A stretch of 64,000 nucleotides of DNA from positions 4,090,001 through 4,154,000 of the forward strand of contig NZ_JACCBG010000001.1 in the NCBI RefSeq assembly GCF_013409645.1, given 5' to 3'. Shown one piece after another: positions 16,115 to 24,348 of this stretch. The notes below the pieces were generated by a model, which made no database searches, had not been told where the DNA came from, and worked only from the letters and a program-made list of their open reading frames with translations. The position numbers and the translations under genes were made by a program. Source of the stretch: Nocardioides panaciterrulae. Lineage in GTDB: Bacteria; Actinomycetota; Actinomycetes; Propionibacteriales; Nocardioidaceae. The number at the start of each line of letters is the position of its first letter. Position 1 is the first letter of the stretch.

Positions 16115-17938
16115 ATGACCGCCGAGACGCAGGCACCGACCACCCACCAGGGCATCCTGGACTTCGTCAACGAAGTCGCAGCGATGACCCAGCCCGACCG
16201 CATCCACTGGTGCACGGGCTCCGACGAGGAGTGGACCGAGATCACCGACGCTCTGGTCGCGACGGGGACGTTCACGCGGCTCAACCCCGCGATCAAGCCC
16301 AACTCCTTCTACGCCGCCTCCGACCCCATCGACGTCGCACGCGTCGAGGACCGGACCTACATCTGCTCGGTCGACAAGCGCGACGCGGGGCCCACCAACA
16401 ACTGGATGGACCCCAACGAGATGAAGGACCTCATGCGCAAGCTCTACGCGGGCTGCATGCGGGGTCGCACGATGTACGTCATCCCGTTCGTGATGGGCCA
16501 CCTCGAGGCCGAGAAGCCGATGTTCGGGGTCGAGATCACCGACTCCGCCTACGTGACCGCCTCGATGCGGGTCATGGCGCGCATGGGCACCCACGTGCTG
16601 CGCCGGATGGAGGAGCTCGACGCCGCCGGCCAGGACGTGCACTGGGTCCCGGCCCTGCACTCCGTCGGCATGCCGCTGGAGCCGGGCCAGGCCGACGTCG
16701 CCTGGCCGTGCAACGACACCAAGTACATCGTGCAGTTCCCCGACGAGCGCGCGATCTGGTCCTTCGGGTCCGGGTACGGCGGCAACGCCCTGCTCGGCAA
16801 GAAGTGCTACGCGCTGCGCATCGCCAGCGTGATGGCCCGCGACGAGGGCTGGCTGGCCGAGCACATGCTGATCCTCAAGCTGACCAGCCCGCAGGGCGTC
16901 ACCAAGTACGTCGCGGCGGCGTTCCCGAGCGCCTGCGGCAAGACCAACCTGGCGATGCTCGAGCCCACGATCCCGGGCTGGAAGGTCGAGACCCTGGGTG
17001 ACGACATCGCCTGGATGCGGGTCGGCGAGGACGGCCGCCTGTGGGCGGTCAACCCCGAGTACGGCTTCTTCGGCGTGGCTCCGGGCACCAACGAGCACAC
17101 CAACCCCAACGCGATGAAGACCATCAACAAGGGCAACTCGGTCTTCACCAACGTCGCGCTCACCGAGGACGGCGACATCTGGTGGGAGGGCCTGGAGAAC
17201 CCGCCGGCCAAGGCCACCTCCTGGAAGGGCGAGGCCTGGACGCCGGAGAGCGACTTCCTCTCCAGCCACCCCAACAGCCGCTACTGCACCCCGATCAAGC
17301 AGTGCGACATCCTCGCCCCGGAGTACGACGACCCGCGCGGCGTCCCGATCGACGCGATCCTCTTCGGCGGCCGGCGCAAGACGACCGTGCCGCTGGTCTT
17401 CGAGGCCCGGGACTGGACCCACGGCACGTTCCTGGGCGCCACGCTCTCCTCGGAGACCACCGCGGCCGCGGTCGGCGCGGTCGGCGTGGTCCGCCGCGAC
17501 CCGATGGCGATGCTGCCGTTCATCGGCTACAACGCCGGCGACTACTTCAACCACTGGATCACCGTCGGCAAGGACAACGACGCGGCGAAGCTGCCGAAGA
17601 TCTTCTACGTCAACTGGTTCCGCCGCGACGACAAGGGCGACTTCCTGTGGCCCGGGTTCGGCGAGAACAGCCGGGTGCTGAAGTGGGTCGTCGAGCGCAT
17701 CGACGGCCAGGCCGCGGCGGTCGAGACGCCGATCGGCCACGTGCCGCCGCCCGAGGCGCTGGACACCGACGGCCTCGACATGACCGCCGAGCAGCTCGAG
17801 GCGGCTCTCGCCGTCGACGTCGAGGAGTGGAAGGCCGAGATCCCGCAGATCCAGGAGTGGTTCGAGAAGTTCGGCGACGACCTGCCCGCCGTGCTCTGGA
17901 CCGAGCTGGACGGCCTGCGCGCCCGCCTGGGCGGCTGA
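16115..17938 (+). CDS. pckG: Phosphoenolpyruvate carboxykinase (GTP)
   Basis: This enzyme converts oxaloacetate and GTP to phosphoenolpyruvate, CO2 and GDP, the entry to gluconeogenesis from the TCA cycle. At 607 residues it is the normal length for GTP-type PEPCK. The nucleotide loop with the reactive cysteine, FPSACGKTNLAML (Cys274, Lys276), is present, along with FGSGYGGNALLGKKCYALRI, FFGVAPGTNEHTNPNAM and FGGRRKTTVPLV. ATG 16115 follows AGAGGGA. The 244 bp upstream (15871-16114) hold no gene, only a small palindrome ATCGTTgAACGAT at 15904-15916. A strong terminator follows at 17959. Confidence 0.97.
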   Translation: MTAETQAPTTHQGILDFVNEVAAMTQPDRIHWCTGSDEEWTEITDALVATGTFTRLNPAIKPNSFYAASDPIDVARVEDRTYICSVDKRDAGPTNNWMDPNEMKDLMRKLYAGCMRGRTMYVIPFVMGHLEAEKPMFGVEITDSAYVTASMRVMARMGTHVLRRMEELDAAGQDVHWVPALHSVGMPLEPGQADVAWPCNDTKYIVQFPDERAIWSFGSGYGGNALLGKKCYALRIASVMARDEGWLAEHMLILKLTSPQGVTKYVAAAFPSACGKTNLAMLEPTIPGWKVETLGDDIAWMRVGEDGRLWAVNPEYGFFGVAPGTNEHTNPNAMKTINKGNSVFTNVALTEDGDIWWEGLENPPAKATSWKGEAWTPESDFLSSHPNSRYCTPIKQCDILAPEYDDPRGVPIDAILFGGRRKTTVPLVFEARDWTHGTFLGATLSSETTAAAVGAVGVVRRDPMAMLPFIGYNAGDYFNHWITVGKDNDAAKLPKIFYVNWFRRDDKGDFLWPGFGENSRVLKWVVERIDGQAAAVETPIGHVPPPEALDTDGLDMTAEQLEAALAVDVEEWKAEIPQIQEWFEKFGDDLPAVLWTELDGLRARLGG

Positions 17939-17958
17939 CAGCCGAACTTTCACCCCTT

Positions 17959-17992
17959 CGAGGGCCCCGACCGTGCGCGGTTGGGGCCCTCG
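17959..17992 (+). terminator. Rho-independent-type terminator after pckG
   Basis: A 15-bp stem (17959-17973 and 17978-17992, one G-U pair) with a 4-base TGCG loop starts 20 bp after the pckG stop. It has the position and strength of an intrinsic terminator. Confidence 0.85.
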
Positions 17993-18056
17993 TGGCGTCT
18001 CGGCTGTGGAAGCATGAGGTCGACCGACATCGACGGGGCGAGCGGAAGGGGGACCG

Positions 18057-19070
18057 GTGGACGGCTACAGCCCGGAGGACCGCGCACTCTTCGAGACCGA
18101 GGCCACCGAGCTCTACGAGGAGATCGTCGCCAAGAACGGCATCTCGGAGCACGACCCGAGCATCGCCGAGGGCGGTGACCGCGAGCAGGCGTTCACGTTG
18201 CTGCGCCGGCTCAACCTCCTCAGCCGCGACCGGGACACCGGCCTCTGGCAGGCCCTGGACCCCACGACGGTGCAGTCGCGGGTGGTCTCGCCGCTGAGCC
18301 AACAGGCCGCCGACCTGCTCACGGAGTCCTCCCACTGGGCGCAGGCCTTCGGCACCCTCGACCACGCCTGGCGCCGCGCGTCACGCCCCTCCGACAGCGG
18401 GCCGTTCACCTACCTGCACGAGGAGGCGATCGACCCGTTCATCGCCGCGCTCGTCGCCGAGTGCGAGGAGGAGACGCTCACCGCCCAGCCGCAGAGCGGT
18501 CGCGACCCGCGCAAGCTCGCCCTCGCCGCGCTGCGGGACACCAACTTGCTGGAGCGGGGCGCGAAGATCCGCACGCTCTACCAGCACAGTGCCCGCCGCA
18601 GCGCGATCACTCGGCAGTACGTCGCGGCCGTCAGCAACCGCGGCGCCGAGGTCCGCACGCTTGACGAGTTCTTCAACCGGATGATCGTCATCGACCGCCG
18701 GGTGGCCGTGATCCCGAGCGGCGAGGACCTCTCCGTGGCCGTCGCAGTCCGGGAGCCGTCGGTGGTGGCCTACCTGGTCGACGTGTTCGAGCGCTCCTGG
18801 GAGCGGGCCCGGCCGTTCGCCAGCCGGGAGACCTCGCTGATGAAGGACATCGCCGTCGAGCAGCGGGCGATGACGCTGCGGATGCTGGTCGAGGGGCACT
18901 CCGACCCGGTCTCGGCCAAGCGGTTGGGCGTCAGCCCGCGCACCTACGCCGGCTACATCGCCGACCTCAAGGACGAGTTCGAGGTGGAGACCCGCTTCCA
19001 GCTCGGTTACGTCATCGGCCAGCGCGGGATCTCCGGGACGGAGTCGGCCGAGTCCGAGGCCCAGGGCTGA
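18057..19070 (+). CDS. HTH transcriptional regulator (TrmB-like N-terminus, LuxR-like C-terminal HTH)
   Basis: This is a 337-residue cytoplasmic regulator. An N-terminal winged-helix-like part (about 1-75, reading ATELYEEIVAKNGISEHDPS and TLLRRLNLLSRD) precedes a middle ligand-like domain with IRTLYQHSARRSAITRQYVA and VRTLDEFFNRMIVIDRRVAV. A C-terminal LuxR-type HTH follows, QRAMTLRMLVEGHSDPVSAK then RLGVSPRTYAGYIADL. This architecture is common in actinobacteria. GTG 18057 follows AAGGGGGACC. It faces, tail to tail, a 39-codon secreted-peptide gene at 19255-19374. A regulator-peptide pair is possible but only inferred from adjacency. Confidence 0.78.
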   Translation: MDGYSPEDRALFETEATELYEEIVAKNGISEHDPSIAEGGDREQAFTLLRRLNLLSRDRDTGLWQALDPTTVQSRVVSPLSQQAADLLTESSHWAQAFGTLDHAWRRASRPSDSGPFTYLHEEAIDPFIAALVAECEEETLTAQPQSGRDPRKLALAALRDTNLLERGAKIRTLYQHSARRSAITRQYVAAVSNRGAEVRTLDEFFNRMIVIDRRVAVIPSGEDLSVAVAVREPSVVAYLVDVFERSWERARPFASRETSLMKDIAVEQRAMTLRMLVEGHSDPVSAKRLGVSPRTYAGYIADLKDEFEVETRFQLGYVIGQRGISGTESAESEAQG

Positions 19071-19122
19071 ACGTGCTGCCCGCTAGGCGGGCGTGCGCGC
19101 CGGCTGCGCGGGCCGAAATGTT

Positions 19123-19157
19123 CGCGAGGGCAGCGACCGATGGTCACTGCCCTCGCG
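19123..19157 (+). terminator. Terminator after HTH regulator gene
   Basis: A perfect 11-bp stem CGCGAGGGCAG with its complement and a 13-nt loop (further pairing possible inside) lies 52 bp past the regulator stop. No gene is seen in 19071-19254. Confidence 0.75.
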
Positions 19158-19254
19158 TGATGAGACGGGCCGGGGGGTGGCACTGGGACCGAACAAGGTG
19201 GGGGGTGAGTTGGGTCCCCGTCTCACGTCTTGAGTTTGCTTTGGGTGGGGGACC

Positions 19255-19374
19255 TCACCTGTTGACGGAGTAGCCCCAGCTGGTGTCGGCCTGCGCCGGA
19301 GCGCTGATCCCGAGAAGGCCGAGGCTGAGGCCAGCAGCCGCCAGCGCGATGACCGCCTTGCGTACAAAGTTCAT
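19255..19374 (-). CDS. Tiny secreted peptide precursor, 39 aa
   Basis: This is a short gene with a strong ribosome site (TTGGAGGGG before the ATG at 19372-19374). The product begins MNFVRKAVIALAAAG, a classical Sec signal with basic start and hydrophobic core. The core runs to a good signal-peptidase site APAQA, leaving mature sequence DTSWGYSVNR, about 10 residues. No lipobox, cysteine or ring-forming motif is present. Either the decapeptide is a secreted signal or substrate, or the gene is cut short. It converges with the HTH regulator at 18057-19070. The 184 bp upstream contain an unusually AT-rich patch (19468-19494) with repeated TGCATT, and a 7-bp stem at 19506-19523. Confidence 0.7.
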   Translation of the reverse strand: MNFVRKAVIALAAAGLSLGLLGISAPAQADTSWGYSVNR

Positions 19375-19557
19375 TGGGTCCCCTCCAACTTCGACGTTCT
19401 TGGCCCATTGGCCACGTCCCAGAGTCTGGGGCAGGAGACGACCGGAATGCGAGCCGAACCCTGACTCACATTTTTGCATTGCATTTCTTTGCAGGAGGGC
19501 GGGCCGCTGCAGAACCCTGCAGCAGCCCGAGACAAGGCGTCGACCCGAGAGAAAGGC

Positions 19558-19596
19558 GTCGGCCCCCGGGGACTCTACCGTCCACCGGGGGCCGAC
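19558..19596 (-). terminator. Terminator after tRNA-Ser(GCT)
   Basis: A perfect 12-bp stem GTCGGCCCCCGG with its complement and a 15-nt loop begins 8 bp beyond the 3' end of the minus-strand tRNA-Ser. Confidence 0.8.
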
Positions 19597-19604
19597 CACA
19601 CTGG

Positions 19605-19694
19605 CGGAGGCGGCGGGATTTGAACCCGCGAGAGGGGTTTGCCCTCAACCCGCTTAGCAGGCGGGCGCCATAGACCGGACTAGGCGACGCCTCC
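19605..19694 (-). tRNA. tRNA-Ser (anticodon GCT)
   Basis: This is a class II tRNA of 90 nt. It has acceptor GGAGGCG/CGCCTCC, anticodon stem CCCGC/GCGGG with loop CTGCTAA (anticodon GCT), a long variable arm and T-arm GCGGGTTCAAATCCCGC. The discriminator is G. CCA is not encoded. It reads AGC/AGU codons. Confidence 0.95.
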
Positions 19695-19809
19695 CGACAG
19701 CCAGCACAGGCTACAAGGACCCCGCGTCCGGGGACCAATCAGGGGGCTGGGGCCTGACTGGATAGCCCGTTCCTGCGGTTGATGGGCGTTGCAACGCCCC
19801 CCAACCGAG

Positions 19810-19835
19810 GGAATCCCCGGCCGGCCGGGGATTCC
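19810..19835. terminator. Perfect 26-bp palindrome downstream of PH-like gene
   Basis: A fully symmetric sequence, left half GGAATCCCCGGCC, lies 39 bp past the stop of the minus-strand gene that ends at 19874. It is a probable terminator for that gene. A second perfect palindrome, GGGCGTTGCAACGCCC, follows at 19784-19799, between it and the tRNA-Ser promoter region. Confidence 0.65.
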
Positions 19836-19873
19836 TGCAGGCGACCAGCAACCACTGCAGGGCGCCGCCGGGG

Positions 19874-20335
19874 TCACAGGGGTCGGAGGCCCTGCCCGCG
19901 CTCGGCGTGCTGGCGCACGTCGCGCGCGAAGTCGTCCTTGTCGGCCGCCACCGCGGCTACCGGGATGGTGGTGGTGCGGCCGTAGCGTAGGGTGAGCACG
20001 AGGCAGTCCAGGCCGCGGGCGGTCGAGGCGGCGACCGCGTTGACGTCGGTCCAGGGCGCGGTCGACACGCCGGCGCCGCGGATCAGCCGGACCCGGTAGC
20101 CCTGCTCGTCGAGGTGGACCACGACGGCCCGGCGGGTCAGCACGTAGCCGAGCCCGAAGACCGCCACCAGTCCGGCCGCGGCGACCAGCACCACGAGGTC
20201 GAGCGAGAGGTGCAGCAGGGCGGCCAGCGTGGTGACCGCGAAGAGCAGGATCGCGAGCAGCACCAGCAGCGTGCCCACCAGCCGGGCAACCATCGCCGGC
20301 GCGAGCCGATAGTCGGACGCGGTGGGAGCGGACAT
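19874..20335 (-). CDS. PH-domain-like membrane protein
   Basis: This is a 153-residue protein with two adjacent hydrophobic helices (VARLVGTLLVLLAILLFAVT and DLVVLVAAAGLVAVFGLGYV). A C-terminal bacterial PH-like domain follows: VVVHLDEQGYRVRLIRGAG, PWTDVNAV, LVLTLRYGRTTTIPV. The helix pair plus PH-like fold is common in actinobacteria, function unknown. ATG 20333-20335 (MSAPTASDYRL) is chosen; the frame further upstream is antisense noise. Confidence 0.75.
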   Translation of the reverse strand: MSAPTASDYRLAPAMVARLVGTLLVLLAILLFAVTTLAALLHLSLDLVVLVAAAGLVAVFGLGYVLTRRAVVVHLDEQGYRVRLIRGAGVSTAPWTDVNAVAASTARGLDCLVLTLRYGRTTTIPVAAVAADKDDFARDVRQHAERGQGLRPL

Positions 20336-20410
20336 GCAGAAGATTGAACAAGACCCCGGATCCGCGGCCCCCACCGGGTTGTCCCGACCCGTGGTCGGGG
20401 GGAGACTCGA

Positions 20411-20452
20411 AGCCCTGAGCCCTGAGCCCTGAGCCCTGAGTCCCGAGCGCCG
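20411..20452. repeat. Heptanucleotide tandem repeat
   Basis: Four exact copies of AGCCCTG (20411-20438) are followed by two decayed copies (AGTCCCG, AGCGCCG). The array ends 19 bp before the GTG of the 20472 gene and 75 bp before the divergent PH-like gene, inside their shared promoter region. Confidence 0.85.
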
Positions 20453-20471
20453 AGCTCCCCGGGAGGCAACC

Positions 20472-20894
20472 GTGTCCGCACCCGTCCCGTCACCTGGCCT
20501 CGCCCCGGCCGATCGCGCGGTGGCGACCGCCGTACGCTCCCTGGACCTCGCGCTCGACCTCACGCTCGACGACCCGCCCGAGGACCGCGACCGGCTCGAG
20601 GGCTGGCGCCGGCTGGTGCGGCAGCGGCTCGCCGACCTGCGCGCCGCCCTGGCCGCGGAGGCCGTCCCCACCGAGGACGCCTGGCTCGTGGCCCGCGGCG
20701 GCGTCCTGGCGCGGGAGCGGGACGCGCTGGGCCGCCGGACCGCGGCCCTCGGCAGCGCCGTCCTGGACAGCCCGGACACCGGCGCGGTGCGGGCCGACCT
20801 GCGGCGCCTGCTCGCCGACGTCGCCCACCACGTGCAGCGCCGCCACGACCTGGCCTACGACGCGGTCGAGCTCGAGCTCGGCGGCGAGGACTAG
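20472..20894 (+). CDS. Hypothetical protein, 140 aa
   Basis: Not recognised. It is an all-helical, Ala/Leu/Arg-rich soluble protein, for example VATAVRSLDLALDLTLDD and RRLLADVAHHVQRRHDLAYD. GTG 20472 has a clear GGGAGG 5 nt upstream, which supports expression. It is divergent from the PH-like gene and followed by tRNA-Ser(TGA). There are no signal peptide or membrane segments. Confidence 0.7.
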   Translation: MSAPVPSPGLAPADRAVATAVRSLDLALDLTLDDPPEDRDRLEGWRRLVRQRLADLRAALAAEAVPTEDAWLVARGGVLARERDALGRRTAALGSAVLDSPDTGAVRADLRRLLADVAHHVQRRHDLAYDAVELELGGED

Positions 20895-20977
20895 CGCCCG
20901 GCCGGCGCACCCGGGCACGCCGCGGCAGGCGGCCGGCCAGCACCTAGACTGCTCCGGTGTCCGCCCGCGGGCGGCAC

Positions 20978-21062
20978 GGAGGGGTGCCGGAGTGGCCGAT
21001 CGGAACCGCCTTGAAAGCGGTCGTAGGGAGACCTACCGCGGGTTCGAATCCCGCCCCCTCTG
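20978..21062 (+). tRNA. tRNA-Ser (anticodon TGA)
   Basis: This is a class II tRNA. It has acceptor GGAGGGG pairing with CCCCTCT (one G-U), anticodon arm around CTTGAAAG giving anticodon TGA, a long variable arm GTAGGGAGACCTAC and T-arm GCGGGTTCGAATCCCGC. The discriminator is G at 21062. It is followed by a short GCTG repeat (21062-21077). Confidence 0.95.
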
Positions 21063-21115
21063 CTGGCTGGCTGGCTGGGCCCACCGATCGACCGATCGAG
21101 CCGGGCCATAGGCAG

Positions 21116-21349
21116 TCAGGCGAGCGTCAGCTCCAGCAGCACGTCGCCCTCCTGGACCACGTCGCCGGGGCCGACCTTGACCGCCCGTACGGTTCCGGCC
21201 ACCTCGGTGATGACGGGGATCTCCATCTTCATCGACTCCAGCAGCGCCACGGTGTCGCCGAACGCGACGGCGTCCCCCGGAGCGACGGCCACGCTCATCA
21301 CGTTGGCCACCATCTCCGCGACGATCTCGGTCACCTGTTCGCGGGCCAT
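21116..21349 (-). CDS. Biotin/lipoyl carrier protein (BCCP-like)
   Basis: This is a 77-residue stand-alone biotinyl domain. The biotinylation motif is ESMKMEIPV with Lys41. Flanking beta-strand sequences VAPGDAVAFGDTVALL and VGPGDVVQEGDVLLEL complete the hammerhead fold. Small free carriers of this type work with acyl-CoA carboxylases in actinobacteria, but no carboxylase gene is adjacent. No ribosome site is visible; the ATG at 21347-21349 is the only sensible start. Confidence 0.88.
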   Translation of the reverse strand: MAREQVTEIVAEMVANVMSVAVAPGDAVAFGDTVALLESMKMEIPVITEVAGTVRAVKVGPGDVVQEGDVLLELTLA

Positions 21350-21444
21350 GCAGCGAACCTAGCCGTTACCGACGCGTACCGGGCAACCGGCCGCGGCACG
21401 GCGAGCAGCGGGACAGGCGGCCGGACGGGCGGACGGGCGGGAGC

Positions 21445-22494
21445 TCACTGCAGGGCGGCGGTACGCCGGGGCTCGGGACGGACCGCCGTGGCCTCCTCGG
21501 CCCGGCGCCCCCGCCGGCCGCGCGGACCGGTCAGCCGCAGGTCCAGCCGGATCACCACGAAGCCGATCAGCAGGCCGACGAGCACGCCGTACACGACCGA
21601 GAGCCCGCACTCGGTCAGGCTGACCATCGGGTTGAGCAGCGCCTGCGCCACCGGGGCCGTGGCCGCGACGCCGAACGCGCACACCCACCAGCCCTGCCGG
21701 CGCCGGGCCCGCATGTGGCAGCCCCACGCGATCGCCGGGATGCCCAGCACGCTCTCGATCGGGCGGGGGAACGCCCCCAGGTGCTCGCGGCTCCAGACCA
21801 CCCCGTCCAGCAGCGCCGCCACCAGGCCGGGGGTGCCGTAGCGCCGCAGCAGCTCGGCGTACGCCAGGGTCAGGGCGAGGACGACCGCGCCGACCAGCAC
21901 CGTGACGACGCCGCGGCGGCCCAGGCCGTGCAGGCCGGCCCCGAGCCGGTAGACCACGCCGAAGGCCCCCAGGACGGCCAGGCCGAGGGTGGCGTACTCG
22001 AACCGGGCCAGGGTGATCACCGGCTCGAAGCCCACCGTGGCGAGCGCGCCGACCGCGGCGACGAGCACCGCGACCACCACCTCCCGGGCGGCCCGGAGGA
22101 ACGTCACGGCCGGCACCGTCGCCATCACCGCGAGCACCGCGGCGACCACGCAGGTCATCACCGCGGCGCCGGTGCGCAGCACCGGCTGGTCGCTGACCAC
22201 CACCGCCACGCCGAGGGCGAGCGCGAGGCTGCCGAACACGACCGGCCGGCCACCGGTCCGGGCCGCGAGGGCCCAGGAGTAGACGCCGACCACCACCACG
22301 GCGCCGGCGCCGGGCAGCCAGGCCGGCCCGACCGGCACCAGCGACAGCACCAGCGCGGCCACCGCCACGAGCACCGCGACGACACCAGCGGCCAGGGGCA
22401 GCCGGGACGCCGCCATCGCGGCGAGCGCCGCCTGCGCCCGCGCGGCCCGCGACGGCGGCCGGCCGGCGCGACGGCGCGGTGGGGTCGAGGGCAC
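21445..22494 (-). CDS. Polytopic membrane protein, unknown function
   Basis: This is a 349-residue protein with about nine hydrophobic helices, for example AAGVVAVLVAVAALVLSLVP and GLSVVYGVLVGLLIGFVVIR. The N-terminus is basic (STPPRRRAGRPPSRAARAQ) and the C-terminal tail is Arg-rich. GTG 22492-22494 is the likely start; it begins 11 bp after the stop of the amidase gene, so the two may be co-transcribed. The family is not recognised. Confidence 0.7.
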   Translation of the reverse strand: MPSTPPRRRAGRPPSRAARAQAALAAMAASRLPLAAGVVAVLVAVAALVLSLVPVGPAWLPGAGAVVVVGVYSWALAARTGGRPVVFGSLALALGVAVVVSDQPVLRTGAAVMTCVVAAVLAVMATVPAVTFLRAAREVVVAVLVAAVGALATVGFEPVITLARFEYATLGLAVLGAFGVVYRLGAGLHGLGRRGVVTVLVGAVVLALTLAYAELLRRYGTPGLVAALLDGVVWSREHLGAFPRPIESVLGIPAIAWGCHMRARRRQGWWVCAFGVAATAPVAQALLNPMVSLTECGLSVVYGVLVGLLIGFVVIRLDLRLTGPRGRRGRRAEEATAVRPEPRRTAALQ

Positions 22495-22505
22495 GACCCG
22501 GAAGG

Positions 22506-23279
22506 TTACATTCGCCGGTTCGCCAGCGAGGGGTTGGTCCGGCGCGCCCGGGCGAGCACGTCGCGGTCCAGGGTCGCCGTCACCAGGGCCGACTCCCCAC
22601 CGGCCTCCGCGAGCACGTCGCCGAGCGGGTCGACGACCAGCGAGTGGCCGCTGTAACGGGGCCCGGGCTGCCCGGCCGCGAGCACGTAGACGGTGTTCTC
22701 GATCGCCCGGGCGCGCACCAGCGTCGTCCAGTGATCCACCTTGCGGGGCCCGGCCACCCAGGCCGCGGGCACCACCAGGACCTCCGCGCCCCGGTCGACC
22801 AGCGCCCGTGCCAGCTCGGGGAAGCGCAGGTCGTAGCAGGTCATCAACCCCAGCGTGAACCCGCCGACCTTCACCGTGACCGGGTCGACGGCGCCGGCCG
22901 TGAGCCGGTCGGACTCGCGGTCGCCGAAGGAGTCGTAGAGGTGGATCTTGCGGTACGACGCCTCCGCGGCGCCGCGGACCAGCAGCGTGTTGAACGGGCG
23001 GCCCGGGTCCTCCCCCGGCTCGAACATCCCGGCCACCACGGTCGTGTCGCGCTCCTCGGCGACCCGCGCCAGCTCGGTCCCGAACGGGCCGTGCGCCGGC
23101 TCGGCGTACCCGCTCACGTCGGAGCCGGCCTCCCCGAAGTCGCGGGCGAACGCCTCCGGGAAGACCACGAGGTCCGCGCCCTGCGGGGTCAGCTCGGCCA
23201 GCCGGCGGCGGTTCGCCTCGGGCTCGAGGGCCGAGGCCTGCTGGACGAGGGCGACGCGCAGCTGCGTGGGATCGGTCAC
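22506..23279 (-). CDS. Carbon-nitrogen hydrolase (nitrilase superfamily, Nit2-like)
   Basis: This is a 257-residue amidase-type hydrolase. The Glu-Lys-Cys triad is visible: Glu42 in LVVFPEAF, Lys111 in YRKIHLYDSF, Cys148 in LMTCYDLRFPE. The YRKIHLYDSFGD block resembles omega-amidase/deaminated-glutathione amidase (Nit) proteins involved in metabolite repair. GTG 23277-23279 gives MTDPTQLRVAL. It is divergent from the MobA-like gene. Confidence 0.88.
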   Translation of the reverse strand: MTDPTQLRVALVQQASALEPEANRRRLAELTPQGADLVVFPEAFARDFGEAGSDVSGYAEPAHGPFGTELARVAEERDTTVVAGMFEPGEDPGRPFNTLLVRGAAEASYRKIHLYDSFGDRESDRLTAGAVDPVTVKVGGFTLGLMTCYDLRFPELARALVDRGAEVLVVPAAWVAGPRKVDHWTTLVRARAIENTVYVLAAGQPGPRYSGHSLVVDPLGDVLAEAGGESALVTATLDRDVLARARRTNPSLANRRM

Positions 23280-23331
23280 GGTCCCAGCCTGCCACCTGCG
23301 GGGGCGGCACGCCCGGTGGGACAGTGGCCCC

Positions 23332-23910
23332 ATGGACCCGCTACTCGGACCGACCGGATTCGCCGCCGTCGTCCTCGCCGGCGGCACCGCCGCCCGTCTG
23401 GACGGCGCGGACAAGTCCTCGATCGAGCACGGCGGCCGGACCCTGCTGGAGTGGTCCCTCGACGCGCTGCTCGACGCCGAGGAGGTCGTGGTCGTCGGCG
23501 ACCCGCGGCCGACCGGCCGGCCGGTCACGTTCACCCGGGAGAACCCCCGCTACGGCGGCCCGGTGGCCGCGCTGCTGACCGGGTACGACGCGCTGGTCCG
23601 CCCGCCGCGCACCCTCGGCGTGCTCGCGGTGGACATGCCCCGGGTCACCGCGCACACGTTCCGGCGGCTGCACGCGGCGGCCGAGGGCCGCGACGGGGCG
23701 TTCCTCGTCGACCACGAGGGCCGCCGCCAGCTCGCCGGCGTGCTCGACGCGGCGCGGCTCGACGACGTCCGCCCCGGGCTGGAGGCGCAGCACGGCATGT
23801 CCGTGCGCCGCCTCCTGGAGGGGCTCGACCTCGCGCTGGTCGCGCCGGTGGGCGAGGAATGTCGCGACGTGGACACCTGGGCGGACGTCCGTGACCTGCA
23901 GGGATCGTGA
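23332..23910 (+). CDS. mobA: Molybdenum cofactor guanylyltransferase-like nucleotidyltransferase
   Basis: MobA-type enzymes attach GMP (or CMP) to molybdopterin. This 192-residue protein has the NTP-transferase loop FAAVVLAGGTAARLDGADKS and the metal-site segment LGVLAVDMPRVT. It ends LVAPVGEECRDVDTWADVRD, like MobA proteins (VNTPEDL-type end). It is followed at 65 bp by a DUF6457 gene, an association seen often in actinobacteria. No other molybdopterin genes are in the window, so exact specificity is uncertain. Confidence 0.75.
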   Translation: MDPLLGPTGFAAVVLAGGTAARLDGADKSSIEHGGRTLLEWSLDALLDAEEVVVVGDPRPTGRPVTFTRENPRYGGPVAALLTGYDALVRPPRTLGVLAVDMPRVTAHTFRRLHAAAEGRDGAFLVDHEGRRQLAGVLDAARLDDVRPGLEAQHGMSVRRLLEGLDLALVAPVGEECRDVDTWADVRDLQGS

Positions 23911-23974
23911 GCAATCCGGGGCGACGCGCCGCCCGGGGCTTGCGGCCCCGGGCGGTTCCGGGAAACCTGAGGGC

Positions 23975-24298
23975 GTGAACCTGCACGACTGGATCGACGA
24001 GCTGAGCGACGTCCTCGACCTCGAGGCGGAGATCGACGAGGCGCTGGTCCTCGACCTGGCCCGGACGGTTGCGCACACGGTGGAGCGGCCGGCGGCGCCG
24101 GTGACGGCGTACATGCTGGGGCTCGCGGCGGGTGCCGCCGGCGCCGGCCCGGAGCAGACCGAGGCGCTCGCGGCCCGGGCCCAGCGGCTGGCCGAGGGCT
24201 GGGACCGCCCCGCCGACGCGCCCGACCCCGACGACGTCGACGAGGAGATCCCCGACGACAGCCTGGTGGACCACACCTCCGACCGGTTCGAGGACTGA
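23975..24298 (+). CDS. DUF6457 protein
   Basis: This is a small acidic helical protein of 107 residues. It begins MNLHDWIDELSDVLDLEAEI and continues DEALVLDLARTVAHTVERPA and TAYMLGLAAGAA, the DUF6457 pattern. It lies directly after the mobA-like gene, same strand. Its role in molybdenum cofactor metabolism is inferred only from this common pairing. GTG 23975 is the chosen start; the upstream frame is not protein-like. Confidence 0.78.
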   Translation: MNLHDWIDELSDVLDLEAEIDEALVLDLARTVAHTVERPAAPVTAYMLGLAAGAAGAGPEQTEALAARAQRLAEGWDRPADAPDPDDVDEEIPDDSLVDHTSDRFED

Positions 24299-24348
24299 CC
24301 GCATCCCGCCAGCCCCGCGCGGGGGATCGATCTCCTAGGGTGGCGGGC

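Noticed and set aside
21062..21115. GCTG and CGATCGAC short repeats after tRNA-Ser(TGA) as an attachment site
   Set aside because: No integrase gene and no duplicated tRNA 3' end occurs in the window.
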